This document shows positions 7,150 to 15,522 of a stretch of DNA of 18,439 nucleotides, one piece after another. Position 1 is the stretch's first letter. The number at the start of each line of letters is the position of its first letter. Under the pieces are notes generated by a model, which was not told where the DNA came from, ran no database searches, and saw nothing but the letters and a program-made list of their open reading frames with translations. Position numbers and translations under genes: made by a program. Source of the stretch: Pseudomonadota bacterium (GTDB lineage Bacteria; Pseudomonadota; Gammaproteobacteria; Burkholderiales; Gallionellaceae); contig JAJXWG010000011.1 of the NCBI GenBank assembly GCA_021781695.1, positions 1-18,439 of the forward strand, written 5' to 3'.

Positions 7150-7954
7150 ACTTCCCGAAGTTGAAACCACAATGCGCGGTCTGGCCGCGCATCTTGAAGG
7201 CGCGGAAATCGGCAAAGCCGTGATACGCAACGCGCGGCTGCGCTGGCCCATTCCGGAAGACATGCCGCTTGCCGGACTGACGATAGATAAACTCGAACGC
7301 CGCGCAAAATACCTGCTGCTGCGGTGCAAAACCGGCACGCTGATCCTGCACTTAGGAATGTCAGGCAGCCTGCGAGTCCTGGCTGAAGATGTGCCGCCCG
7401 GGACACACGATCACTTCGACCTGGTTTTAAACAACGGCAAACTGATGCGGCTGCGCGACCCGCGCCGCTTCGGCGCAGTGCTCTGGCATCAAGGCGACAT
7501 CAATGCCCATCCGCTGCTCTCAAGACTGGGCCCCGAGCCTTTGGACAGCGAGAATTTCGATGCAGGCTATCTCTACCAGGCCACGCGCAATCGCAACGTC
7601 GCAATCAAGCAGTTGATCATGGACAGCCATGTGGTGGTCGGCGTGGGCAACATCTACGCCAGCGAAGCGCTGTTTGCCGCCGGCATCAGGCCGCAACTCA
7701 AATCAGGCAGGCTCAGCCTTGCGCGCTGCGAAAGACTGGTTTTTTCCATCAGGGCAACCCTTGATGCCGCAATCATCGCCGGCGGCAGCACGCTCAGAGA
7801 TTTCGTCAACACATCTGGCAATCCGGGTTATTTCCAGCAACAGCACTGGGTTTATGGCCGTGCAGGCGAGCCCTGCAGGCAATGCGGCACCATTATCAGG
7901 CAGATCAGGCAGGGACAGCGCTCAAGCTTTTATTGCGTACATTGCCAGAGATGA
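7142..7954 (+). CDS. mutM: Formamidopyrimidine-DNA glycosylase (Fpg/MutM)
   Basis: Bifunctional DNA glycosylase/AP lyase that removes 8-oxoguanine and formamidopyrimidines in base excision repair. The 270-residue protein has the catalytic N-terminus PELPEVE (Pro2 is the nucleophile after Met removal, Glu3 assists), Lys56 in RRAKYLLL equivalent to the conserved lysine, NIYASEALF near the middle, and a C-terminal zinc finger with cysteines at 245, 248, 265 and 268 around GQRSSFYC. The start codon is GTG at 7142, fixed because Pro must follow the initiator. It overlaps the GldG-like gene by eight bases. It is complete with all catalytic residues present. Confidence 0.98.
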   Translation: MPELPEVETTMRGLAAHLEGAEIGKAVIRNARLRWPIPEDMPLAGLTIDKLERRAKYLLLRCKTGTLILHLGMSGSLRVLAEDVPPGTHDHFDLVLNNGKLMRLRDPRRFGAVLWHQGDINAHPLLSRLGPEPLDSENFDAGYLYQATRNRNVAIKQLIMDSHVVVGVGNIYASEALFAAGIRPQLKSGRLSLARCERLVFSIRATLDAAIIAGGSTLRDFVNTSGNPGYFQQQHWVYGRAGEPCRQCGTIIRQIRQGQRSSFYCVHCQR

Positions 7955-7989
7955 GCCATGCAAAATTTCTGCAACATTTCGACAGCACA

Positions 7990-8802
7990 ATGAAAACCAT
8001 GATACGCAAACTCATCTCAGCCAGCCTGCTCGCCCTGTCACTCCCTGCCCATGCGCTACCGCGCCCAGATCACATCGTCGTGGTCATAGAGGAGAATCAC
8101 GGCTATGAACAAATCATGGGCCAGAAAAACTCTTACATCCGCGAGCTTGCCAGCCGCGGCATGCTGTTTTCGCGATCCTATGGCGTCACCCACCCCAGCG
8201 AGCCGAATTACCTGGCGCTGTTTTCCGGCTCGACTCACAATGTCACAGATGACAGCTGCCCTCAGCAGCTCTCAGGCGAGAATCTTGCCGCCACACTGAT
8301 CGACAATCATCTCAGCTTCGCAACCTATTCGGAAGGCCTGCCTGCCGCTGCAGACGCCGTCTGCTCTGCGGGCGCTTACCAGCGCAAACACAATCCGGCG
8401 GCGAACTGGTCCGATCTGCCCGCGGGTGTCAATCTGCCGTTCAGCGATTTTCCGCAAGATTTTTCCAGGCTGCCTACGGTTTCATTTGTGATTCCGAATC
8501 AGGACAACGACATGCACGATGGCAGCTTCATCGCGGCGGATGAATGGCTAAAGACCCATATCAACCCTTATCTGGACTGGGCATACAAGCACAACAGCCT
8601 GCTGATCCTGACCTGGGATGAGGACGACTTCAAGGGAGACAACCGCGTTGTCACGATACTGGCAGGGCCCATGGTCAAAAAGGGCACGAGCGGCCAGCGC
8701 ATAGACCACTACAACGTGTTGCGCACGCTGCTCGACTTTTACGGCCTGCAGGCGATAGGCAACAGTCGAGATGCGTCGCCCATCAAGGGCATATGGCGCT
8801 AG
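7990..8802 (+). CDS. Secreted phosphoesterase (phospholipase C / acid phosphatase family)
   Basis: Probable exported phosphoesterase of the PF04185 family, which includes phospholipases C and acid phosphatase AcpA. From ATG 7990 the protein is 270 residues with a clear signal peptide (n-region MKTMIRK, hydrophobic core, cleavage after AHA near residue 22). Family motifs: EENHGYEQI at 34-42, THPSEPNY at 67-74 and FSGSTH at 78-83, NDMHDG at 173-178, TWDEDD at 208-213, DHYNVLRTL at 239-247. These acidic and histidine residues should form the metal site. The frame is open upstream, and an ATG at 7951 overlaps the mutM stop as ATGA; that start would add 13 residues before the signal peptide. Neither start has a strong ribosome binding site. 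Substrate is unknown. The stop codon overlaps that of the opposing ferredoxin gene. Confidence 0.86.
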   Translation: MKTMIRKLISASLLALSLPAHALPRPDHIVVVIEENHGYEQIMGQKNSYIRELASRGMLFSRSYGVTHPSEPNYLALFSGSTHNVTDDSCPQQLSGENLAATLIDNHLSFATYSEGLPAAADAVCSAGAYQRKHNPAANWSDLPAGVNLPFSDFPQDFSRLPTVSFVIPNQDNDMHDGSFIAADEWLKTHINPYLDWAYKHNSLLILTWDEDDFKGDNRVVTILAGPMVKKGTSGQRIDHYNVLRTLLDFYGLQAIGNSRDASPIKGIWR

Positions 8803-9056
8803 CCCTTTTTCGCCGCCATCAGCCTTTCATATTTGACCTGCAACTCCACACGGCTTTCCACATGTGCGGGATCTTTGGGTATGCAATCCACCGGGCACAC
8901 TTCCACGCATTGCGGCGTATCGTAGTGACCCACGCATTCGGTGCATTTGTTCGGGTCTATCACATAGACGGTATCGCCCTGGGAAATTGCGTCGTTCGGG
9001 CATTCCGGCTCGCACACGTCGCAGTTGATGCATTCATCGGTAATCAGCAATGCCAT
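8799..9056 (-). CDS. 2[4Fe-4S] ferredoxin (YfhL/Alvin type)
   Basis: Small electron carrier with two 4Fe-4S clusters, 85 residues. Cysteines lie at 9, 12, 15 and 19 (the last in CP), and at 38, 41, 50, 54 and 58. The eight-residue insert between Cys41 and Cys50 and the C-terminal helix (VELQVKYERLMAAKKG) mark the Allochromatium vinosum-type subfamily, which has unusually low potentials. The ATG at 9056 has GGAG upstream at good spacing; the open frame further upstream has no family character. It is the last gene of the M16-M16-rsmD-coaD operon, 19 bases after coaD, a conserved neighbour in proteobacteria. Its physiological partner is not evident. Confidence 0.93.
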   Translation of the reverse strand: MALLITDECINCDVCEPECPNDAISQGDTVYVIDPNKCTECVGHYDTPQCVEVCPVDCIPKDPAHVESRVELQVKYERLMAAKKG

Positions 9057-9075
9057 GTTTCTACTCCAGTTAAAA

Positions 9076-9558
9076 TTATTGCAAGTCTTTGCTCTTCTGT
9101 TGCAGGCGGGCCGCAACCACGGGGGATACGAACTTGCCCACATCCCCGCCAAAGCGCGCCACTTCGCGCACCATCGTGGCCGAGATGAACGTGTACTGTT
9201 CGGCTGGCGTCAAAAACAGCGTTTCCATTTCCGGATACAAATTTCGGTTCATGCCTGCCAACTGGAACTCATATTCGAAATCGGAGGCCGCGCGCAAACC
9301 GCGCAATACCACACGCGAATCATGAGACTGCACAAAGTTCATCAGCAGGCCATCAAAACCTTCCACACGCACGTTCGCAAAGCCGCCAAACACTTCGCTC
9401 GCCATGTCCACCCGCTCATCCAGCGTGAACAGCGTATTCGCACGGCTCTTGGCCACGGCTACGATCACTTCGTCAAACAGCCCCGCCGCGCGGCGCACCA
9501 CATCTTCATGGCCGCAGGTGATGGGGTCAAAAGTACCCGGATATACCACTTTTATCAT
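9076..9558 (-). CDS. coaD: Phosphopantetheine adenylyltransferase (CoaD)
   Basis: Transfers AMP from ATP to 4'-phosphopantetheine, the penultimate step of coenzyme A synthesis, in the cytoplasm. The protein is 160 residues, the usual length. It has the nucleotidyltransferase T-x-G-H motif in DPITCGHED (11-19), RGLRAASDFEYE at 86-97, and the ISATMVRE motif at 125-132. The ATG at 9558 overlaps the rsmD stop as ATGA, and AGGA lies 8 bases upstream inside rsmD. The frame extends further upstream, but those residues belong to the rsmD overlap and do not match the family. rsmD-coaD is a widely conserved pair. Confidence 0.98.
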   Translation of the reverse strand: MIKVVYPGTFDPITCGHEDVVRRAAGLFDEVIVAVAKSRANTLFTLDERVDMASEVFGGFANVRVEGFDGLLMNFVQSHDSRVVLRGLRAASDFEYEFQLAGMNRNLYPEMETLFLTPAEQYTFISATMVREVARFGGDVGKFVSPVVAARLQQKSKDLQ

Positions 9559-10091
9559 TCGTTCAATCCTATCAGTTGATACCACACCTGCCCGGCCCGG
9601 CCAGACTTCAGAGCCCGCCAGTTCGATGGCACTTCGATCGCGTTGCCTGATTCGACATAGACCACGCCTTTGTCAGCCAGGTGTTTCGGCAGGACTTCCA
9701 GGAGCCCTGGCAAATAATCGCTTTGAAAAGGCGGGTCCAGGAAGATCACATCGAAGCGTTGCTCATCGCGAGACAGGAATTCCAGTCCATCCTGATGGCG
9801 CACAGTCACTTTGGCGCAACCCAGTTTAACTGCATTTTCCTTAAGCGCGCGAAACACCGGCAGACTCTTTTCCACCAAAACCACATGCTCCGCCCCGCGC
9901 GAAGCCGCCTCGAAACCCAACGCGCCGCTGCCTGCAAAAAGATCCAGGCAACTTCGTCCATGAAGCGTCTGACCCAGCCAGTTGAACAGTGTTTCTCTCA
10001 CGCGGTCCGGAGTGGGGCGCAGGCCTTGTGCATCCGGGAAACAAATGATGCGACTCCTGAGTTCGCCAGCACCTATCCTGACCTTGTTCAT
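9555..10091 (-). CDS. rsmD: 16S rRNA (guanine(966)-N(2))-methyltransferase RsmD
   Basis: SAM-dependent methyltransferase that modifies G966 of 16S rRNA in the assembling 30S subunit. The 178-residue protein starts MNKVRIGAGELRSR, followed by LRPTPDRVRETLFNWL (24-39), the SAM motif LDLFAGSGALGFEA (49-62), VLVEKS near 71-76, and the catalytic DPPF at 119-122. Length and motif order match the family. It starts six bases after the preceding M16 gene and overlaps coaD by four bases. It is complete. Confidence 0.97.
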   Translation of the reverse strand: MNKVRIGAGELRSRIICFPDAQGLRPTPDRVRETLFNWLGQTLHGRSCLDLFAGSGALGFEAASRGAEHVVLVEKSLPVFRALKENAVKLGCAKVTVRHQDGLEFLSRDEQRFDVIFLDPPFQSDYLPGLLEVLPKHLADKGVVYVESGNAIEVPSNWRALKSGRAGQVWYQLIGLNE

Positions 10092-10097
10092 TCAAAC

Positions 10098-11447
10098 CTA
10101 TCTGCGCTCAGCCTGTTTGCCGTCGTTTGACTTTTCATCGGGCGCACCGACGATCACGGTCGCCATCGCGTCCGGATGGATGTGGCGCGCGAACGCATCC
10201 TTGATTTGTTGCACAGTGACCCGCTCCACACGCCCGGTAAAATCATCCAGATAAGTCAGCGGCAGATCATAGAATCCGATCACGGAGAGATACCCCAGTA
10301 TCTTGCGGTTGCTGTCTATGCGCAGCGGAAACCCGCCTATGATGTTCTGCTTCGCGGCCACGAGCTCCTGCTCTGTCGGGCCGTCGGCCACGAACTTGTC
10401 CAGCGTCTTCTTCACCAGCGCCAGCGCTTCATCAGCCTGTTCCTTCTTGGTCTGCAGGCCGATCTGGAAAGGTCCCGGCTGCCCTAGCGGAAAGAAATAA
10501 CTGTATACACTGTAGGCCAGCCCGCGCTTTTCACGCACCTCATTCATCAGACGCGAGACGAAGCCGCCGCCACCCAGTATGTAATTTCCCACATAAAGCG
10601 TGAAATAGTCCGGGTCGGTGCGCGACATGCCGGGAGCACCCATCAGGATATGGCTCTGCAAGGCAGGATGGGGAATGCGCTCCTCACTAGCCTTGATCTG
10701 CATCGTCACCGCAGGCATCGGTAACGTATCTGTCGAGACAGGCAGCTCGCCAGTCAACTGTTCTGCAATCGCATGGGCCTCCTTCAAAGACACATCGCCC
10801 ATGATGGCGACCACTGCGCGAGCCGCATTGTAATGCGTGCGGTAAAAATCCTTCACGTCCTGGTCGTTGACAGCCTCAACGCCCGCCACATCGCCAGATA
10901 CCGGCAAGGCGTAAGGATGCTTGCCAAACACCGCCTTGTAGAAGGCTCGGCTGGCAATGCTCTCGGGCTTGGTCTCGTCTTCCTTCAGTGCGGCGATCAC
11001 GCGCGTTTTCTCGCGCTCCAGTATCTCATTCTGGAACAACGGATGCTGCAGCACTTTGGCCATGATGCCAAGCGCCTTGTCCCGCACATTTGCGCTGCTC
11101 AGAGTGCGCAGCGATATGCTGGCCATATCCTGATCGATGTCTCCGCCCAGTTCTGCGCCGATATCTGCAATGCCGCTGGAAATGGCATCCTCGCTGAGAT
11201 CTCCAGCGCCAAGGTCAAGCATCTCGTGCGTCATGCTGGCAAGCCCCGATTTGCTGTCGTATCGGCTGCCCGCCGGCACAGTAACTGCCACGTCCAGCAT
11301 GGGGATGTCATGGTCTTCCACAAACAGCACCTTGGCACCGCTGGCACTCTGCCAGTGCTGGATGTTGGGCGTGGCGGAAGCGAAGCCTGCCACACAGCAC
11401 AGCAAGACTGTGCCCAGAAATTTTGAAACAGTATTTTTAACGAACAT
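10098..11447 (-). CDS. M16-family peptidase homologue lacking the zinc motif
   Basis: Second of two M16 (pitrilysin/insulinase-like) genes. The 449-residue protein has a signal peptide (hydrophobic core FLGTVLLCCVAGFA, cleavage near ASA-T). Where the active partner has H-x-x-E-H, this one has the unrelated MTHEMLDLGAG context, so it should be catalytically dead. It keeps the RGLAYSVYSYF segment near the C-terminal domain that is typical of the regulatory subunit. In bacterial two-component M16B enzymes an active and an inactive subunit form a heterodimer, and I infer the same here. The start at 11447 has GGAG upstream and overlaps the end of the first M16 gene by 11 bases; the frame is open upstream without family character. 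Confidence 0.9.
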   Translation of the reverse strand: MFVKNTVSKFLGTVLLCCVAGFASATPNIQHWQSASGAKVLFVEDHDIPMLDVAVTVPAGSRYDSKSGLASMTHEMLDLGAGDLSEDAISSGIADIGAELGGDIDQDMASISLRTLSSANVRDKALGIMAKVLQHPLFQNEILEREKTRVIAALKEDETKPESIASRAFYKAVFGKHPYALPVSGDVAGVEAVNDQDVKDFYRTHYNAARAVVAIMGDVSLKEAHAIAEQLTGELPVSTDTLPMPAVTMQIKASEERIPHPALQSHILMGAPGMSRTDPDYFTLYVGNYILGGGGFVSRLMNEVREKRGLAYSVYSYFFPLGQPGPFQIGLQTKKEQADEALALVKKTLDKFVADGPTEQELVAAKQNIIGGFPLRIDSNRKILGYLSVIGFYDLPLTYLDDFTGRVERVTVQQIKDAFARHIHPDAMATVIVGAPDEKSNDGKQAERR

Positions 11448-12801
11448 GGCTTGAATCTCCAGTTTGACGCCTGGGCTTGCCCGACAGGGGTTGCGGGTCC
11501 AGCACGGCAACGGTGAGGTTGTCATCCTTCAGCAGCATTTTGGCGACATCGCGCACCTGTTCTGCGGTCACGGCCTGCAGCTTGTCCAGCATCAGCGGGA
11601 TGGCTTTTTGGCCCAGCCCTATGCTCTCCATCTGGCCTATCTGCATCGCCTGATAAAACACGGAGTCGAGCTTGTATACCTCGGCTGCCATGACCTGCGC
11701 CTTGACGCGTGAAAGCTCCTGCTCGCTCACACCATCATTGACGATCAGCGCGATTTCGCGGCGCAATGCAGCCTCAACATCCGTCGCCGTCTTGCCCTCG
11801 CTGGGTGTAGCTTCCAGCGTGAACAGGGCCGGACCGCGCGAGGTTGCGTCATATCCTGCACTGACATCGCTTGCAACCCGCTGCTCGCGCACCAGATGCT
11901 TGTTCAAACGAGCCGCATCGTTGCCGCTCAACACGCCGGCCAGCATTTCCAGCGCATAAGGCTGCCAGTCGCGCAGCGGATCCACAACATTGGGCGCATG
12001 GTAAGCCATCACCAGCAGAGGCAATTCTGCCGGAGCTTTCACCACCATGCGCTTGATGCCGATCTGAGGGGGCTCAATGTAATTTCTGCGCGAAGGCTCG
12101 ATGTGTTTCGGAATGTGGCCATAGTAGCGCTCTGCCAGTGCAAATACCTTATCGTGATCGATATCGCCTGCAATCACCAGCGTCGCATTATTGGGCGCAT
12201 ACCATCTCTTGTACCAGTCCTTGACATCGTTGACCGTCAAATGCTCAAGATCGTTCATCCATCCGATCACCGGATGCCGATAGGGATGCTCTTCATAGAC
12301 CACCGACATCATCTTTTCCTGCAGCAGTGCATGAGCATCGTCATCGGTGCGCATGCGCCGCTCTTCCATCACCACCTTGATCTCTTTGGAGAACTCCTTA
12401 TCTGAGAGATTGAGGTTGTGCATCCGGTCGGACTCCAGCTTCATCGCCAGCGGCAGCTTGGTCTTATCGAGCTGTTGGAAATACGCAGTATAGTCATCGC
12501 TGGTAAATGCATTCTCGCGCCCGCCTGCCGCCGCGATAAGGCGGGAAAACTCGCCTGCCGGCACAAGCCTCGTGCCCTTGAACATCATGTGTTCAAGCGC
12601 ATGCGCAACACCCGTCTTGCCGGTTATCTCGTCCATGCTGCCGGCCTTGTACCAGACCTGCTGGACCACGACAGGCGCCCGGTGATCCTCCTTGACGATA
12701 ACCTTCAAGCCATTCGCAAGCGTTTTCTCAAACACCTCGGCAGAAGCCCCTTGCTGCACCCCAGATACCAGCAGCGCAATACAAAACAGATATATCCGCA
12801 T
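11437..12801 (-). CDS. Periplasmic M16-family zinc peptidase, catalytic subunit
   Basis: Zinc metalloprotease of the M16B type, probably periplasmic. The 454-residue protein has a signal peptide (MRIYLFCIALLVSGV, cleavage near ASA-E), the inverted zinc motif HALEH at 67-71, and a downstream VVMEERRMRTDD segment that supplies the third zinc ligand glutamate in this family. The ATG at 12801 is chosen because it starts the signal peptide; an open frame upstream would place residues ahead of it. First gene of the operon with the inactive M16 homologue, rsmD, coaD and ferredoxin, and divergent from ftsY. Substrates are unknown. Confidence 0.93.
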   Translation of the reverse strand: MRIYLFCIALLVSGVQQGASAEVFEKTLANGLKVIVKEDHRAPVVVQQVWYKAGSMDEITGKTGVAHALEHMMFKGTRLVPAGEFSRLIAAAGGRENAFTSDDYTAYFQQLDKTKLPLAMKLESDRMHNLNLSDKEFSKEIKVVMEERRMRTDDDAHALLQEKMMSVVYEEHPYRHPVIGWMNDLEHLTVNDVKDWYKRWYAPNNATLVIAGDIDHDKVFALAERYYGHIPKHIEPSRRNYIEPPQIGIKRMVVKAPAELPLLVMAYHAPNVVDPLRDWQPYALEMLAGVLSGNDAARLNKHLVREQRVASDVSAGYDATSRGPALFTLEATPSEGKTATDVEAALRREIALIVNDGVSEQELSRVKAQVMAAEVYKLDSVFYQAMQIGQMESIGLGQKAIPLMLDKLQAVTAEQVRDVAKMLLKDDNLTVAVLDPQPLSGKPRRQTGDSSHVR

Positions 12802-12845
12802 AATCCCTAACCTCGGCACGCCTAATCGGCTTAAAATAGCAAAAA

Positions 12846-12874
12846 TGGCCACATGATGTGACCTCGCTTATTAT
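12846..12874 (+). promoter_or_regulatory. Candidate ftsY promoter
   Basis: TGGCCA (12846-12851) and TATTAT (12869-12874) with a 17-base spacer, 26 bases ahead of the ftsY ATG. The -10 is good and the -35 matches only four of six consensus positions. Confidence 0.4.
12847..12863. promoter_or_regulatory. Inverted repeat in ftsY/M16 divergent region
   Basis: Eight-base arms GGCCACAT and ATGTGACC around a single central G, with one mismatch between the arms. It lies between the divergent M16 and ftsY starts and overlaps the candidate ftsY -35. It could be an operator for a dimeric regulator; no regulator is identified. Confidence 0.35.
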
Positions 12875-12900
12875 GCCCCAACTATCGGAATGCATCCAAG

Positions 12901-13860
12901 ATGTTTAGTTTTCTGAAAAAGACTGAAAAAACAGACGGCCAGACCGCCGAAAAAAAGAGCTGGGTGGAACGGCTCAAATCGGGACTTTCCCGCACGGGAA
13001 GCCAGCTTGGCGAGCTGTTCGGCCGCGGTGGCAGGATAGACGACGAACTCTATGAGGAGCTGGAAACAATATTGATCACGGCCGACGTCGGCATGGAGGC
13101 AACCGGTTCACTGCTCGCCGACCTGAAGCGCCATGTAAAGGAACACAAGCTGTCCGAAGCAGGAGAACTCAAGGAAGCGCTGGGACACTGCCTGCTCAAG
13201 CTGTTAAAACCGCTGGCCGTGCCGCTTGCACCCGAAGCACACAAACCCTTCGTGATCATGATGGTTGGCGTGAACGGCGCAGGCAAGACCACCTCCATAG
13301 GAAAACTGGCGAAATATTTGCAGTCCCATGGCCTGTCCGTGCTGCTCGCCGCAGGCGACACTTTCCGCGCAGCCGCCCGGGAACAGTTAATGACCTGGGG
13401 AGAGCGCAACGATGTCACCGTGATTGCACAGCAAAGCGGCGATGCGTCCGCCGTGATTTTTGACGCGGTGCATGCGGCACAGGCCAGAAAAATTGACGTC
13501 GTGCTGGCCGACACGGCAGGACGACTGACCACGCAGGCGCATCTGATGGAAGAAATCAGGAAGGTCAAGCGCGTCATCGGCAAGGCGATGATGGACGCGC
13601 CGCATGAAGTGCTGCTGGTGCTTGATGCCAATACCGGTCAGAACGCGTTGAGCCAGGTGAAAGCCTTCGACCAGGCTTTGGGCGTGACAGGACTGATACT
13701 CACGAAGCTCGATGGCACGGCCAAAGGCGGCGTCATCGCGGCGATCGCCCGCACGCACCCCATACCGGTGCGCTTTATCGGTGTAGGTGAAGGACTGGAC
13801 GATCTGCGGCCTTTTGTTGCGGAAGAGTTCGTCACCGCGCTGCTCGGAGAGTCTGCATGA
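12901..13860 (+). CDS. ftsY: Signal recognition particle receptor FtsY
   Basis: GTPase receptor for the signal recognition particle at the cytoplasmic membrane; delivers ribosomes making membrane proteins to the Sec translocon. The 319-residue protein has G1 GVNGAGKTT at 123-131, DTFRAAAREQL near 153-163, G3 DTAGR at 204-208, and G4 TKLD at 268-271, closing with the IGVGEGLDDLRPF segment. The N-terminal acidic A domain of the E. coli protein is missing; instead there is a short lysine-rich lead (MFSFLKKTEK), as in many betaproteobacteria. The stop overlaps the ftsE start as ATGA. Confidence 0.98.
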   Translation: MFSFLKKTEKTDGQTAEKKSWVERLKSGLSRTGSQLGELFGRGGRIDDELYEELETILITADVGMEATGSLLADLKRHVKEHKLSEAGELKEALGHCLLKLLKPLAVPLAPEAHKPFVIMMVGVNGAGKTTSIGKLAKYLQSHGLSVLLAAGDTFRAAAREQLMTWGERNDVTVIAQQSGDASAVIFDAVHAAQARKIDVVLADTAGRLTTQAHLMEEIRKVKRVIGKAMMDAPHEVLLVLDANTGQNALSQVKAFDQALGVTGLILTKLDGTAKGGVIAAIARTHPIPVRFIGVGEGLDDLRPFVAEEFVTALLGESA

Positions 13861-14543
13861 TTTCGTTCAATCAGGTGAGCAAACGCTATCCTGGCGGCTT
13901 TGAAGCCCTGAAGAACGTCAGCTTCGAACTAGCCAAGGGCGAGATGGCATTCCTGACCGGCCATTCAGGCGCGGGAAAGAGCACACTATTGAAGCTCATC
14001 GCCGTCATAGAGCGCCCCAACTCGGGCTCCGTGCTGGTCAACAATCAGAACGTCAGCGTGTTGAAAAGCGCAGCGCTGCCCTATCTGCGCAGGAATATCG
14101 GCATGATCTTTCAGGACCACAAACTGCTCTTTGATCGCAGCGTGTTTGACAATGTGCAACTGCCTTTGCAAATTTGCGGTTTCGATCACAAGGAAACCGG
14201 AAAACGTGTGCGCGCCGCGCTGGACAAGGTAGGGCTGCTGGGCCGTGAAAAGGCCAATCCCATCGCTTTATCAGGCGGAGAGCAGCAGCGCCTGTGCATC
14301 GCGCGCGCCATCGTCAACCGTCCTTCCATACTGCTTGCAGACGAGCCCACCGGCAATCTGGATGCGGAATATGCGCAGGAAATCATGAAAATATTCAATT
14401 CATTCCATCAGGTTGGCGCTACCTTGCTGATCTCCACGCATGATGCCGGCATGCTGCAAAACAGCCACGTGCGCATGATCTGCCTTAAACACGGCGAAAT
14501 CCAGCCTGCCGAATCACCAAGGGAAGGAGAAACACCGTCATGA
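13857..14543 (+). CDS. ftsE: Cell division ATP-binding protein FtsE
   Basis: ATPase of the FtsEX complex, which acts at the division septum and switches on peptidoglycan hydrolases through periplasmic EnvC-type activators. The 228-residue protein has Walker A GHSGAGKST (35-43), Q-loop in IFQDHKLL (84-91), signature LSGGEQQ (138-144), Walker B LLADEP (159-164) and the switch histidine in STHD. The opening MISFNQVSKRYPGG is typical of FtsE. It overlaps ftsY upstream and ftsX downstream, each as ATGA. Confidence 0.97.
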   Translation: MISFNQVSKRYPGGFEALKNVSFELAKGEMAFLTGHSGAGKSTLLKLIAVIERPNSGSVLVNNQNVSVLKSAALPYLRRNIGMIFQDHKLLFDRSVFDNVQLPLQICGFDHKETGKRVRAALDKVGLLGREKANPIALSGGEQQRLCIARAIVNRPSILLADEPTGNLDAEYAQEIMKIFNSFHQVGATLLISTHDAGMLQNSHVRMICLKHGEIQPAESPREGETPS

Positions 14544-15448
14544 TGAGCGCAATCAGCCAGCATGCAAGGCTTGCACAAAACGCCCTGCGCCGCCTGTTTG
14601 CCTCGCCCGTATCGGGATTGCTCAACATCATCGTGATCGGCATCGCGTTAAGCCTACCTGCCGGCATGTATGTGCTGCTGCAAAACGCGCAAGGCATGCT
14701 CGCACAAGCGTCTTCCTCCCCACAGATCAGCCTGTTTCTGACCATGGATGCAAGCGCTGACGACATAGCGCGTCTGCGCAAACAGCTTGCGCAAAACCCT
14801 GCCATCGACAAAGCGGTGTTCATTTCGCGTGCCGATGCGCTGAAAAATCTCGCCCAAAGCAACGGTCTGACCGATGTGATCGCGGGCCTGGAGAGCAACC
14901 CTTTGCCGGATGCGTTTGTCGTCTCGCCAAAGACAACCCATGCCAAGGCGCTGGATGATTTGCGCAACGAGCTTCAAAAACTGCCCCGAGTCGATCTTGC
15001 CCAGCTCGACTCAGCCTGGGTTTACAAGCTGGAAGCGATGCTTGAATTCACCCGCATCATGATACTTATTCTCGCCAGCCTGTTGAGCCTGGCCCTGATC
15101 GCGATCACTTTCAACACGATACGACTGCAAATCATGACCCAGCGCGATGAAATCCAGGTCGCAAAGCTGATAGGCGCTACCAATTCATTCGTACGCCGCC
15201 CCTTCCTTTACTTTGGCGCAATGCAGGGCATACTGGGCGGCATCACTGCATGGCTGATCATCGCTTTAAGCCTTTACCTGTTAAAACAGCCCATCGCAAC
15301 CCTGTCCCGCCTCTATGGCAGCAACTTCACGCTGCATCCTTTGTCCCTTGGAGACAGTTTAACGCTCCTGCTGTTCTCACTTTATCTCGGCTTGATGGGC
15401 GCATGGCTGTCGGTTGGACGCCACCTTTCCGTAATCGAACCGAGTTGA
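14540..15448 (+). CDS. ftsX: Cell division permease-like protein FtsX
   Basis: Membrane partner of FtsE; transmits ATP-driven changes across the membrane to septal hydrolase activators. The 302-residue protein has four predicted transmembrane helices, about 25-47, 172-193, 224-247 and 272-292, with a large periplasmic loop (about 48-165) after the first. The cytoplasmic motif RDEIQVAKLIGATNSFVRRPFLYFG near 202-226 is the FtsX signature that contacts FtsE. The gene starts with two ATG codons in a row (14540 and 14543); the first overlaps the ftsE stop. A new promoter begins right after its end. Confidence 0.96.
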   Translation: MMSAISQHARLAQNALRRLFASPVSGLLNIIVIGIALSLPAGMYVLLQNAQGMLAQASSSPQISLFLTMDASADDIARLRKQLAQNPAIDKAVFISRADALKNLAQSNGLTDVIAGLESNPLPDAFVVSPKTTHAKALDDLRNELQKLPRVDLAQLDSAWVYKLEAMLEFTRIMILILASLLSLALIAITFNTIRLQIMTQRDEIQVAKLIGATNSFVRRPFLYFGAMQGILGGITAWLIIALSLYLLKQPIATLSRLYGSNFTLHPLSLGDSLTLLLFSLYLGLMGAWLSVGRHLSVIEPS

Positions 15449-15457
15449 CTGCAACAC

Positions 15458-15488
15458 TTGACACAGGGATTCAGAACAGTGGCATAAT
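15458..15488 (+). promoter_or_regulatory. Promoter of the small membrane protein gene
   Basis: Consensus TTGACA at 15458-15463 and CATAAT at 15483-15488, preceded by TGG (extended -10 form), with a 19-base spacer slightly longer than usual. A GC-rich CGCGC tract follows the -10. It starts just after the ftsX stop, so the 63-residue gene has its own transcription. Confidence 0.65.
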
Positions 15489-15522
15489 ACGCGCATATCA
15501 GCTACCCGTTCTAAAAGGAAAA

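Noticed and set aside
5710..7338. A 542-codon open frame on the minus strand opposite the GldG-like gene and mutM
   Set aside because: It is antisense to two well-supported genes, has low-complexity composition and no recognisable domain; such frames arise from biased codon use on the other strand.
7891..7920. Short tandem duplication ATCAGGCAG in the mutM zinc finger
   Set aside because: The finger keeps the normal family length between cysteine pairs, so this is not an insertion.
7882..7989. Upstream extension of the phosphoesterase
   Set aside because: It lies inside the mutM zinc-finger codons and would bury the signal peptide; ATG 7951 remains a possible alternative.
15250..15522. Longer version of the small membrane protein starting inside ftsX
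   Set aside because: It would overlap ftsX by about 200 bases and would span the promoter; the added residues are not membrane-like and a ribosome binding site precedes 15523.
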